From an uncultured Paraglaciecola sp. (GTDB lineage Bacteria; Pseudomonadota; Gammaproteobacteria; Enterobacterales; Alteromonadaceae): 34,692 bases of DNA. The stretch's first letter is position 1, and each line of letters begins with the position of its first letter. The DNA is taken from contig NZ_CAJXPA010000027.1 in the NCBI RefSeq assembly GCF_913058035.1, positions 1 through 34,692 on the forward strand, given 5' to 3'. The notes beneath the pieces are model-generated. The model made no database searches and was not told where the DNA came from. It worked only from the letters and a program-made list of their open reading frames with translations. Position numbers and translations under genes: made by a program. Shown here one piece after another: positions 9,205-17,360 of the stretch.

Positions 9205-9623
9205 TATATTGGTTATTGAGAGTTCTTCGATAGTACCGACGTTAGTGTAATAATTTGGATATAAAAAATACTATAGACTTTTTAAGACCAAGAAACGGGT
9301 GAAAGTAGTTTTCGCTTTTATTAATATTACAGCCGCTAAATTTTCATGAACTCATTCACATTGTGTCCAGATTTTTATGGTATCCCCACTTTTTACTACA
9401 AAATAGACTAATTTTGCAGTAAAAAGTGAATTTCAGTGCTGGCATAAGAAGTTACCCATATATCTGTTTTGTTGATTGCTCAGCTACTCAAAAACAACAC
9501 GCTAGCGACCAGATTGTGAGTTTACAAAAACAATCAGTCAAAGCAGTATGTCAACCCGATTAAGGATAGCTTGCCTGCTCAAACATGGTAAAACTCATCA
9601 ACTCCTAGGTCACAAGCCCACTT
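9205..9623. other. Gene-free region with a strong hairpin
   Basis: These 419 bp lie between the dld remnant and the convergent acyl-CoA dehydrogenase gene. No recognisable coding sequence is present. A 46-codon GTG-started frame at 9426-9563 has no family features. The main structure is the long hairpin at 9387-9428, listed separately. Confidence 0.5.
9387..9428. repeat. 18-bp inverted repeat (hairpin), one mismatch
   Basis: The arms CACTTTTTACTACAAAAT (9387-9404) and ATTTTGCAGTAAAAAGTG (9411-9428) pair at 17 of 18 positions around a 6-base loop, AGACTA. It sits between converging genes and could end transcription from either side, although no T-tract follows it on either strand. A relic of a small mobile element is an alternative. 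Confidence 0.7.
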
Positions 9624-11450
9624 TTATAAAAAGTTAAAGTTGTTATTATTCATCTGCATCAATGATTTTGTCGAAGATAAGGCCGATTTTTTGTGCGCAG
9701 ATGCTCTTGGGAGCAAACGATCAAAATAAAACTCTGCGGTTTGAATTTTTGATATATAAAAATCATTTGATTCTTCACCCTCGCCACTGTCGAGTAAAGC
9801 CGCTGATTTTTCGGCTTGCAAAGCCCAAAAATAGCCCATCATTACATAACCTGAGTACATGAGGTAATCAACCGAAGCAGACCCTACCAACTCTCGGTCT
9901 TTCGAAGCGCCCAACATAATACGCAGTGTCATAATGTTCCATTCGATCGCGCGCCTACACAAATTACGTGCCATGCTGCCCACTGGGCCACTTGAAAACA
10001 AATGTGGCTTAGCGAATGAAAAAATCACTTTGCTAAAATCACGAATTGATTGTCCTTTGTTTGTCATCAGTACTTTACGGCCTAGTAAATCTAAGCTTTG
10101 TATACCGGTTGTACCCTCGTATAACGTCGCTATTCTAGCGTCACGAGCAATTTGTTCCATACCATGTTCGTGGATATAACCGTGTCCACCTAGCACTTGC
10201 ATACCTAAGTTTGCAGATTCTAAACCTAACTCAGTGATAAAACCTTTAAGGATAGGGGTATAAAATCCTAACTCATCATCACAAGCCTTTTGCTTTTTAG
10301 TATCACCTGCAACAGTGGCATTAAACATTTTATCAGCAATTTTTGCGGCATGATAAATCATTGCTCTACCACCTTCTGCAATAGCACGTTGAGTTAATAG
10401 CATTTTGCGAACGTCTGGGTGCCATATAATGGCATCAGCAACAGATTCAGGTTGTTTTTTACCCGATAAAGCACGCATAGATTGACGATCTTTGGCGTAA
10501 GCGAGTGAGCCCTGAAATGATGATTCAGCATGGCAAACACCCTGCAGCGCGGTACCTATTCTAGCAGTGTTCATAAAAGTGAACATCGCTTCTAAACCTT
10601 CATTCTCTTTACCGATTAGATAACCAGTCGCACCATCAAAGTTTAAAACGGCGGTTGCTGAAGCACGAATTCCCATCTTGTGTTCTATTGAACCACAATG
10701 TACGGAATTTCTGTTTGTTAACTGACCATCATTGTCAACATTCACCTTTGGCACCAAGAATAATGAAATACCTCTAGTGCCTTTTGGTGCGCCAGGGATA
10801 CGTGCTAATACAATATGGATAATGTTTTCTGTTAAATCGTGTTCACCAGCCGAAATAAATATCTTTGTGCCAGTCAATCGGTAGCTGCCATCTTCTTGGT
10901 TGAGCTCAGCTTTTGTTTTTACTTGTGCCAGATCAGTGCCACATTGGGGCTCAGTCAAACACATGGTGCCACTCCACTGGCCACTGACCAATGGTCCCAT
11001 AAATTGTTTTTTCTGCAGATCAGAACCGTATTCCAATACGGTATTGACACAACCCATACTTAGTCCTGGGTACATCGAAAAAGACCAGTTTGCACTACCT
11101 GTGATCTCTGCTTTAATCAGATTAATTGATGTAGGTAAATTTTGTCCCCCGTGCTCTTCAGGGAAAGATAAACCTTGCCAGCCACCAGCAACGTACTGTT
11201 CATAAGCCTCTTTAAAGCCCTTTGGGGTAGATACTTCTCCATCATTAAAATGACAGCCTTCTTTGTCACCGGATAAATTTAGTGGAGCTAACACTTCTTC
11301 ACTTAAAGTAGCGATACCCTCTAAAATGGCGTCAACCGTGTCAGGGGTAGCATCCGACCCATTTGCTAACGATTCATAATGAGGAAAATAATCTAAAACA
11401 TCTCTCATTAAAAATTTAATATCTCTCAAAGGTGCCTTATACATTGGCAT
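9624..11450 (-). CDS. Acyl-CoA dehydrogenase, long (DmdC-like) form
   Basis: This 608-residue flavoprotein should oxidise an acyl-CoA to the 2-enoyl-CoA, passing electrons to ETF. The order is an N-terminal helical domain (about 40-155), a middle domain with MCLTEPQCGTDL and KIFISAGEHD, the FAD-binding C-terminal dehydrogenase domain (about 285-450), and an extra C-terminal domain of about 130 residues. The catalytic base is probably Glu445 in LYEGTTGIQ, with QVLGGHGYIHEHG just before. Length and motifs fit the group that includes 3-methylmercaptopropionyl-CoA dehydrogenase (DmdC) and several long-chain enzymes, so the substrate is not settled. GAGGTAAACAGT precedes the ATG. It is transcribed away from an AraC-type regulator, its probable controller. 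Confidence 0.9.
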   Translation of the reverse strand: MPMYKAPLRDIKFLMRDVLDYFPHYESLANGSDATPDTVDAILEGIATLSEEVLAPLNLSGDKEGCHFNDGEVSTPKGFKEAYEQYVAGGWQGLSFPEEHGGQNLPTSINLIKAEITGSANWSFSMYPGLSMGCVNTVLEYGSDLQKKQFMGPLVSGQWSGTMCLTEPQCGTDLAQVKTKAELNQEDGSYRLTGTKIFISAGEHDLTENIIHIVLARIPGAPKGTRGISLFLVPKVNVDNDGQLTNRNSVHCGSIEHKMGIRASATAVLNFDGATGYLIGKENEGLEAMFTFMNTARIGTALQGVCHAESSFQGSLAYAKDRQSMRALSGKKQPESVADAIIWHPDVRKMLLTQRAIAEGGRAMIYHAAKIADKMFNATVAGDTKKQKACDDELGFYTPILKGFITELGLESANLGMQVLGGHGYIHEHGMEQIARDARIATLYEGTTGIQSLDLLGRKVLMTNKGQSIRDFSKVIFSFAKPHLFSSGPVGSMARNLCRRAIEWNIMTLRIMLGASKDRELVGSASVDYLMYSGYVMMGYFWALQAEKSAALLDSGEGEESNDFYISKIQTAEFYFDRLLPRASAHKKSALSSTKSLMQMNNNNFNFL

Positions 11451-11494
11451 ACTGTTTACCTCTTTATGTTCGTTAACATGATAATTCTAGACGG

Positions 11495-11517
11495 ATTATA
11501 GTTGACCAATCTATAAT
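11495..11517. promoter_or_regulatory. Inverted repeat in the divergent promoter region
   Basis: ATTATAG (11495-11501) and CTATAAT (11511-11517) are 7-bp inverted repeats separated by TTGACCAAT. The arms resemble -10 boxes on each strand, and TTGACC in the spacer resembles a -35 box. This could be overlapping divergent promoters rather than a protein site. Confidence 0.4.
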
Positions 11518-11526
11518 TAAGGGGTT

Positions 11527-11560
11527 AAATACCATCAATCATAGTGTCAAATACCATCAA
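11527..11560. promoter_or_regulatory. Putative AraC-family operator: two 12-bp direct repeats, 22-bp period
   Basis: AAATACCATCAA occurs at 11527-11538 and again at 11549-11560, with matching flanking bases. The 22-bp spacing puts both copies on the same face of the helix, as for AraC-type dimers. The site lies 27 bp before the regulator's ATG and 77 bp before the divergent acyl-CoA dehydrogenase start. Binding by the adjacent regulator is inference. Confidence 0.55.
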
Positions 11561-11586
11561 CCTAACATTGTTGTTTACTATCGAAA

Positions 11587-12597
11587 ATGCATTCATATTA
11601 TATAAAAACCTTAATTAAAATCTTAAAAGCTCGAAAGCTAGATGTAAATTGCCTCTTCAATAATTCAAGTATTGATGAAGCTGATCTAGAAAAAGAGATC
11701 AATTTGACTGCTCAACAGCTTGATACAATATCAACCAATGCGATTGGAATGAGTAAAGATCGTCAACTTGGTTTATTAGTTGGATCAAGTATGGATATTC
11801 CATCTCAGGGCATATTTGGATATGCAATCATTACTAGTACCACTATTGGCGACGCACTTAAGTTGATGGTGCGATATAACAAAGCGTTGTTACCTAGTTT
11901 AGATGTAAAAATGTTGTCACGGGAACACCGTGTTGAAGTCTTAATTAAAGCGCCTCATTTACCGGATGACCTGAAACGATTTTACATTGAGCTTCTTTAT
12001 TCTGCCATTATGGGGAGTGGAAATACTTTAATTCCAAAAGGCAGAGTATCAGTACATGTAGAGTTTGATTATGAAGCCCCGTACGACAAAGCCCCGTACC
12101 AACAATTATTTGGTTCAAAAGTGAAATTTAATAGTAACCGAAGTGTATTGAGTTTTGATAAAGCAAGTTTAAATATGGGCATTGTCACCGCTAATCCAGT
12201 TGCCAGAGACATTTTTCGAAGAGAGTGCGATAGATTATTATCTCGAGACACTCATAGGGGCATGGTAAGCGAGCGAGTACAAGAAGTGCTTTTACAGTCA
12301 GGAACAGAATTTCCAACGAGTAAGCTTGTTGCCAATCAATTACACATGAGCGAAAGCACACTGCAGCGCCGTTTAACTAAAGAAGGTTATAAGTTCCAAC
12401 AATTACTCGATCAAGTTAGGAATAAACTCGCCTATGAATATTTAACAAGCACTCAACTCACCATTAGTGAAATAGCGGCTTTATTGGGATTTAGTGATGC
12501 AGCAAATTTCAGAAAGTCTTTCAAACGTTGCTCTAAGAAAACGCCATCAACAATAAGAAGCGACGCTTTTATTAAAAAGGCAACAGATTTAAATTAG
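11587..12597 (+). CDS. AraC-family regulator with arabinose_bd-type N-terminal domain (OruR/ArgR-like layout)
   Basis: This 336-residue transcription factor has an N-terminal ligand domain (about 18-205; GLLVGSSMDIPSQGIFGYAI is typical of the PF12625-type domain). An AraC helix-turn-helix domain follows at about 235-328, with LVANQLHMSESTLQRRL, ISEIAALLGFSDAANFRKSF and FKRCSKKTPSTIR. The ligand is unknown. It diverges from the acyl-CoA dehydrogenase gene across 136 bp containing a direct-repeat operator candidate, so it probably controls that gene and itself. The ATG has only a weak ribosome binding site. Regulators of this layout often control catabolic operons, which fits a fatty-acyl or related substrate. 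Confidence 0.88.
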   Translation: MHSYYIKTLIKILKARKLDVNCLFNNSSIDEADLEKEINLTAQQLDTISTNAIGMSKDRQLGLLVGSSMDIPSQGIFGYAIITSTTIGDALKLMVRYNKALLPSLDVKMLSREHRVEVLIKAPHLPDDLKRFYIELLYSAIMGSGNTLIPKGRVSVHVEFDYEAPYDKAPYQQLFGSKVKFNSNRSVLSFDKASLNMGIVTANPVARDIFRRECDRLLSRDTHRGMVSERVQEVLLQSGTEFPTSKLVANQLHMSESTLQRRLTKEGYKFQQLLDQVRNKLAYEYLTSTQLTISEIAALLGFSDAANFRKSFKRCSKKTPSTIRSDAFIKKATDLN

Positions 12598-12656
12598 TAA
12601 TACATGCATAGTCAATGATGCTGTCACCACTAAAGTGTTCAACTGCTAAAGCCAAT

Positions 12657-12695
12657 GACTTTTACTTTGACTTTTACTTTGACTTTGACTTTGTC
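12657..12695. repeat. Imperfect GACTTT tandem repeat
   Basis: Units of GACTTT are repeated, with some as GACTTTTACTTT, over 39 bp. Such tracts can slip during replication. It lies about 355 bp before mscS and 60 bp after the AraC-type gene, so any effect is unclear. Confidence 0.75.
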
Positions 12696-12912
12696 TCATT
12701 GTTGAAATATGAAAACACAAAGACAGAAGTAACAACATCTAGTTCAAACAAGTTCCTAGGTGATTTTTCAACAAACTATTCGAATTAACCGTCTTGCTTT
12801 ATGATGACGTTTAAGACCAAGTATTATTTTAACTGCCTAATTTAAGAGGTGTATCTATTGTTACGACAAACAAATTACATTGAATAAAATAGTTATCATA
12901 AATAAATAGATA

Positions 12913-12940
12913 AAAAAAAAGAAAGAAAGAAAGAAAAAAT
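12913..12940. repeat. Poly-A and GAAA tetranucleotide repeat
   Basis: A run of nine A is followed by four GAAA units and more A. It is a purine-only tract about 110 bp before the mscS start, long enough to be slippage-prone and to bend DNA. Confidence 0.75.
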
Positions 12941-13049
12941 TTACAAATAACCTTAAAGGTAATGGTAAACGACTGCTTTCATACACAACTCAGCAGGAAC
13001 GTCAATAATCTTAGGGCTTCAAATCCCTCACAATACGGTAATATCCGCT

Positions 13050-13871
13050 ATGGACGAAGAATTCAAACAGTTACAGGTTATCTCTAACGTAATCACCCAG
13101 TATCTAATTAACAACGGTCTTCAAATTTTAGTGACATTGATAATTTTAATTGCTGGATATTTGATTGCCAAGAAACTGGGTAAAGCCGTTCAAGCTTTGA
13201 TGGTAAGTAAAAAAATAGATGTGACATTAAGTCATTTTATTGGCAACTCCGCCCATCTCGTTATTATGGTCTTTGTCATTATGATGGTTTTGAGCAGACT
13301 AGGTATTAGTGTGACACCCTTAATTGCCGTCGTAGGAGCATTGTCATTGGGAGCTGGCTTGGCGTTGCAAGGTATGCTCGCCAATTACGCTGCCGGATTT
13401 ACCATTATTATCACCAGACCTTTTGTTGTTGGCGATACACTCAGTGTGCAGGGTCAAACAGGCTTGGTCGAAAGTGTGCATCTGGCTTACACCATATTGA
13501 TAGACGAAGACGACGTGCGTATTCAAATACCTAACCGGCTGGTTGTTGGCGAAATAATGCACAATTCAAAAGAAGAAAAACTGGTTGAATTATGCGTGGG
13601 CGTTGCTTATAAGTCTGATCCTCATCAAGTTATTACTATTGTTGAAAATGCTCTCAAGGGGATCGAAGGCATAAACACTGCGCGGGGGCCCGTTATAGGT
13701 ATCGACGAATTTGCTGATAGTAGTATCAATATTGGCATTAGGTTTTTGGCACCTACCTATAAGTACTTCGAGTTCAAGTATGCTGCTAATCTGGCTATTT
13801 ATGACGCGTTTAAACAACAAGGTATAGAAATCCCCTTCCCTCAACGCGAAGTGAACCTTACTAATCAATAA
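13050..13871 (+). CDS. mscS: Small-conductance mechanosensitive channel, MscS family
   Basis: This 273-residue inner-membrane channel opens under membrane tension to release solutes after osmotic downshock. Three membrane helices are visible at about 20-42, 65-87 and 92-128. The pore helix TM3 shows the family pattern in GALSLGAGLALQGMLANYAAG followed by TRPF. The MscS beta domain (VVGDTLSVQGQTGLVESV, IQIPN near residue 160) and the C-terminal alpha/beta domain follow. The length is close to E. coli MscS (286). It stands alone, with a long repeat-bearing gap upstream. The symbol reflects family membership; paralogues elsewhere in the genome could be the true main channel. Confidence 0.9.
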   Translation: MDEEFKQLQVISNVITQYLINNGLQILVTLIILIAGYLIAKKLGKAVQALMVSKKIDVTLSHFIGNSAHLVIMVFVIMMVLSRLGISVTPLIAVVGALSLGAGLALQGMLANYAAGFTIIITRPFVVGDTLSVQGQTGLVESVHLAYTILIDEDDVRIQIPNRLVVGEIMHNSKEEKLVELCVGVAYKSDPHQVITIVENALKGIEGINTARGPVIGIDEFADSSINIGIRFLAPTYKYFEFKYAANLAIYDAFKQQGIEIPFPQREVNLTNQ

Positions 13872-14137
13872 GTATCCCTTACAAAAATGTGGGTCAGTCA
13901 GCCAAAATTTTGTTCAACCTTTTACCACAAGGCATAATAGAGATTAGTAAGTTCGGGCCGCCGCAGTTAAACAAAGAAAAGAAATTAGCTGTGAAGCTAA
14001 ATAGGTAGGTAAGTTGGCAAACACCCATTGCAATTTGCGCCAACATTCAGCATTTATTTACAATGGGTTCTATTGCTATTTTCTGACTCGGTCAGCTCTA
14101 TCGGCCTTGAAATATAGCAATATTAATTTACTGATTA

Positions 14138-16042
14138 CTACGTCATGTCTTTAAAGCGGTTTGTCATGCTTAAGTCGATTGGGTTAGCAAATCCGGGGAT
14201 ACGCATTTCTTTATCGGTCATCTGAATGTCGTTTTCGTCGATAAGATCCTGACCAAAATGATAAATAGTATCAAAGTTACCTTGGGTAGCAGCCGTGTCA
14301 TAGGCTTTAGCATTCTGGCGCACCTGCTCACGACGGGATTTATAGTCCACCATTTCTTCCTCGCTATATCGCTTGGCTAGCATGGTATCTACAACCTGTG
14401 GTGACAACATAGTAGCAGTCGCGTTGTTGCCTCCAAATCCTTTGGAATTTAAAAAAGCGACATCGATATTCCCCGCACCTTTGTCAATATCGGTTATCGA
14501 AATATTCAATCGCTCGTCAAATACATCGTCTGCCACTTTATCGATAGTTTTAATGCCCGGAATTAGTCCGTATTTAAACACCCCCAGACTTACCATTAAT
14601 TGTTCGGCACTGGCGGGAGACAATGGGTGGCCCAGATACGCTTTTGCCGCAGTGACAGGCCAATTTTGAATATCGAATACCTTTGCTATTTCATGAAAAA
14701 TGCGTGATTCAGTGATCCGGTTTGCAGGGGTACTAGAGCCATGAGCTTGAATAAATGAACGCTTGCGAAGCGACTCGTCACCCACAATCGCACGAGCTGC
14801 AGAAACTGCTTTTGCCATAGTAATGTAATTACCGGGACCAGGGGCTGAAATGGATTTTTTGTAGCCATCAGCATTGATAAATACATCACTGACTGCACCA
14901 TGAATGTCTGCCCCAAGCTCTAAAGCTAATGCATCGTCCATTAACACTACATATTGGGTTGATTCGGCTATGGTAAAACCACAGTTTTCTCCAAAAGGAC
15001 GGCTGGCTCGGCGATGATCAACACTGTCCGTTTTGTCTAAACGTTTTAAGTTGTCTTCGCTAGCAAGTGCACCCATAGTTGCATAACCATCAATTATCTC
15101 TGGCAATATCGGTGCTTCAGCATTACCTACCACTGCCACGCGGCGCTTACCATTACTGATATCTTCAATAGCGGCTCTGAGATTATAGAGGAAACTGGCA
15201 CAGGCTCCAACAATCGCACTGGTGTGGCCTACGCTACCTAGCACATAAGCATTTACAAAGTCAGCTGGCATAGTATTTAGGCCTAAGGGACACTGCTTAG
15301 TGCTTACTCTGCCACCCTTTAAGCGGGACTGCAGCATGCCACCAAAGCCGTTCTCATCAAGCTGGGACATGGCATTACTGGCATATACACCTATTTCATC
15401 AGGTTTGACCGCATCGACGACTGTTTTCCACTCAATACCTAATGAACGAATAGCATCTGAGGCACCCATAATCGCCATTTGTAATGCACGAGGATGAAAG
15501 CGAGCATTGTAATGATCTGCGGGGTTAAATCCGCTGGGTAACTGTCCGGCGACTTTTACCGGGCATTCACGATAACTGTCAGTTTTGAATTCAACATCGC
15601 CAAAAATTTCAATTTTGACGTTTTCTTTATCAATATCACTTAGCTGCCAGCTTGGAGGTAACGGATCGGGTAACTGCTTTCGATTTAATTCAAAACAAAT
15701 ACCTTGTTTATCAGGCGAACGCATCGTGATATTTTTTTGCCAATGCACGGCATCGACATCAAAATGGCTTTTTTCAATTTTACGAATAAGAGTGGAGCTT
15801 AAAATTTGCTCTGAAAAGCTTTCAATCACTTCTGCTGCGTTAAAAGACTGTCCATTTGTGTCGGTATAGCTTCCGGCTTCAAAACGCACTAATTTCATCA
15901 TTGTGGCCAAGCCAAGCATGGTCTCCTGACATTCACTGGCAGGTAAACTTTCTATTACCATACGCTTGTAAGCATGGTGAAACGAACTTCGACCTGCAGC
16001 ATTAAAGCCACCAAATCCAACTATGACCGGTAATGAAGACAT
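14138..16042 (-). CDS. fabY: Beta-ketoacyl-ACP synthase, FabY type
   Basis: This 634-residue thiolase-fold condensing enzyme most resembles Pseudomonas aeruginosa FabY, which condenses acetyl-CoA with malonyl-ACP to start fatty acid synthesis in place of FabH. The start MSSLPVIVGFGGFNAAGRSS and the total length agree with my memory of that protein. The Cys-His-His triad of the KAS I/II fold can be placed at Cys281 (GACASF), His434 (QAHGSS) and His472 (YLGHPLS). It is far longer than FabB/FabF (about 410), with extra N-terminal and C-terminal segments. It diverges from a GlxA-like regulator. If FabY-like, it would work with the accA, fabZ and lpx genes further along. A polyketide-type synthase is less likely. 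Confidence 0.82.
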   Translation of the reverse strand: MSSLPVIVGFGGFNAAGRSSFHHAYKRMVIESLPASECQETMLGLATMMKLVRFEAGSYTDTNGQSFNAAEVIESFSEQILSSTLIRKIEKSHFDVDAVHWQKNITMRSPDKQGICFELNRKQLPDPLPPSWQLSDIDKENVKIEIFGDVEFKTDSYRECPVKVAGQLPSGFNPADHYNARFHPRALQMAIMGASDAIRSLGIEWKTVVDAVKPDEIGVYASNAMSQLDENGFGGMLQSRLKGGRVSTKQCPLGLNTMPADFVNAYVLGSVGHTSAIVGACASFLYNLRAAIEDISNGKRRVAVVGNAEAPILPEIIDGYATMGALASEDNLKRLDKTDSVDHRRASRPFGENCGFTIAESTQYVVLMDDALALELGADIHGAVSDVFINADGYKKSISAPGPGNYITMAKAVSAARAIVGDESLRKRSFIQAHGSSTPANRITESRIFHEIAKVFDIQNWPVTAAKAYLGHPLSPASAEQLMVSLGVFKYGLIPGIKTIDKVADDVFDERLNISITDIDKGAGNIDVAFLNSKGFGGNNATATMLSPQVVDTMLAKRYSEEEMVDYKSRREQVRQNAKAYDTAATQGNFDTIYHFGQDLIDENDIQMTDKEMRIPGFANPIDLSMTNRFKDMT

Positions 16043-16101
16043 ACGTAAAACACCAAAAATTTGAAAATACTCTAATAAACGGTAGTGTAATGCCTTCTTT
16101 T

Positions 16102-16157
16102 ATTATCGGGCAGAGTCATATTAGCCATAACTATTGGTGTTTTAGCCATATTATCGG
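16102..16157. promoter_or_regulatory. Putative operator: direct repeats TTAGCCATA with 21-bp period, flanked by ATTATCGG
   Basis: TTAGCCATA occurs at 16121-16129 and 16142-16150, exactly 21 bp apart. ATTATCGG occurs at 16102-16109 and 16150-16157, outside both copies. A 21-bp direct repeat is the spacing used by AraC-type proteins. It lies in the 156-bp gap between the divergent fabY-like and GlxA-like genes, so control of both is plausible. Confidence 0.55.
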
Positions 16158-16198
16158 TATTGTTGTGAAAATCACATTAAAAGCTACAACGTCGACTA

Positions 16199-17332
16199 GT
16201 GCATAAAATTACCTTTTTACTTTGCGATAATATGTTGGCGACCAGCGCAACCTTGCCTTTCGAAATGTTACGTGCGGCTGAAAGTGCCGCTCGCGGTGCA
16301 GCTGAAAGTGCCGCTCGCGGTGCAGCTGAAAGTGCCGCTCGCGGTGCAGCTGAAAGTGCCGCTCGCGGTGCAGCTGGGAGTGCAGCTCGAGGTGTAACAG
16401 AAAATGCCGCTCGCGACATCTTGGGAAACTCTAATCGTGATAGATATGGCCGCAACGTTGAACCAGTTCTAATTCAAACAACCGCAATTAACAAACTGCC
16501 AGTGAATAGCAGTGTAGGCTTCCCCCTACTCCCCGATACTACACTTAAAGAGGCAGGCAATAGCGACATTATTTACTTGCCTGCACTGTGGCGAAACCCT
16601 CGGCCTATCGTGAAAAAACATCCAGAAATTTTAGATTGGTTGCGCAAAGCTTATGAAAATGGCGCAATGATTTCTGCAGTAGGTACAGGAAGTTGTTTCT
16701 TAGCAGAGGCTGGTTTGCTCAACGATAAACCAGCCACCACTCACTGGCATTATTTTGATCAGTTTCAAAGAGATTATCCAAAGGTAAAACTGAAGCGTCA
16801 ATATTTCATTACTCAGGCTGGCAACCTATATTGCTGTGCAAGTGTGAATGCGATGGCCGATCTCACTGTCCATTTTGTTAAACGCATGTATGGCGATGCA
16901 ATAGCAAGTTTTGTTGAGCGAAACTTCTCTCACGAGATACGCCGCTCATATGAGCACACCGGCTATTTTGAAGGCAGCACAAAACAGCACCCCGATGAGG
17001 ATATTGTGCAGGCGCAAATTTGGTTACAGGATAACTATAATCGACAGATTAAAATGAGTGAGGTAGCAAGCCGTTTTGATATGAGTGTGCGTACCTTTAA
17101 CCGCCGCTTTAAAAATGCCACAGCACAATCGCCTCTGCATTATTTACAAGGAATACGCATAGAAATAGCTAAGGACTTACTGCAAACCAGTAACTTAAAT
17201 GTGAGTGAAGTAGCAGACAAAATTGGGTATCAGGATGTAGGGTATTTTACCGCTTTGTTTATGAAGCTGCTGTCCACATCACCCCGTGAATACAGGTCAA
17301 CGGTGCGTGCCAAATTATTTACGGTTGATTAA
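16199..17332 (+). CDS. GlxA-like transcriptional regulator (DJ-1/PfpI domain plus AraC HTH), with internal repeat expansion
   Basis: This 377-residue regulator belongs to the GlxA/FtrA group. The DJ-1/PfpI-like N-domain starts with HKITFLLCDNMLATSATLPFEM and resumes after the repeats (SDIIYLPALW, LAEAGLLNDKPATTHWHYFD). An AraC-type DNA-binding domain covers about 270-370 (MSEVASRFDMSVRTFNRRF, VSEVADKIGYQDVGYFTALF). The nucleophile-elbow Cys common in the family is replaced (VGTGSC), as in many regulator members. Residues 26-73 are six 8-residue units, AAESAARG and variants, inside the N-domain. The start is GTG; the next ATG (16233) would remove the first strand. No good ribosome binding site precedes it. 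The effector is unknown. It diverges from fabY. Confidence 0.87.
   Translation: MHKITFLLCDNMLATSATLPFEMLRAAESAARGAAESAARGAAESAARGAAESAARGAAGSAARGVTENAARDILGNSNRDRYGRNVEPVLIQTTAINKLPVNSSVGFPLLPDTTLKEAGNSDIIYLPALWRNPRPIVKKHPEILDWLRKAYENGAMISAVGTGSCFLAEAGLLNDKPATTHWHYFDQFQRDYPKVKLKRQYFITQAGNLYCCASVNAMADLTVHFVKRMYGDAIASFVERNFSHEIRRSYEHTGYFEGSTKQHPDEDIVQAQIWLQDNYNRQIKMSEVASRFDMSVRTFNRRFKNATAQSPLHYLQGIRIEIAKDLLQTSNLNVSEVADKIGYQDVGYFTALFMKLLSTSPREYRSTVRAKLFTVD
16274..16417 (+). repeat. Six-unit 24-bp coding tandem repeat
   Basis: Six units of 24 bp lie at 16274, 16298, 16322, 16346, 16370 and 16394. Units 2-4 are identical and unit 1 differs at one base, while units 5 and 6 are diverged. The unit is in frame and encodes AAESAARG (last units AAGSAARG and VTENAARD), predicted helical. 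The identical copies point to recent duplication by slippage or unequal exchange. Confidence 0.95.
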
Positions 17333-17360
17333 ACATTACAATAATATTTAGCATTCTCAA

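Larger units (their letters stand above)
12598..13049. other. Intergenic region with simple repeats upstream of mscS
   Basis: These 452 bp hold no convincing gene. Two low-complexity tracts are present, listed separately. The rest is AT-rich with no clear terminator. The bases just before the MscS ATG (CGGTAATATCCGCT) lack a good Shine-Dalgarno sequence. Confidence 0.5.

Noticed and set aside
9426-9563. 46-codon GTG-started open frame with a Cys-Ser and Gln-rich stretch
   Set aside because: No ribosome binding site, no recognised domain, and its start lies in the hairpin arm; likely chance.
14072-14127. Possible terminator after fabY: TATTGCTATTT pairing with AAATATAGCAATA plus a small inner CTGAC/GTCAG stem
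   Set aside because: Imperfect outer arms, a long inner spacer and no T-tract; too weak to call.
16274-16417. CRISPR-like array
   Set aside because: The units are contiguous with no spacers and in frame within a protein-coding gene.
16177-16455. Minus-strand open frame of repeated PRAALSAA units
   Set aside because: It is the antisense shadow of the 24-bp coding repeat; the plus frame carries a clear DJ-1/AraC protein.
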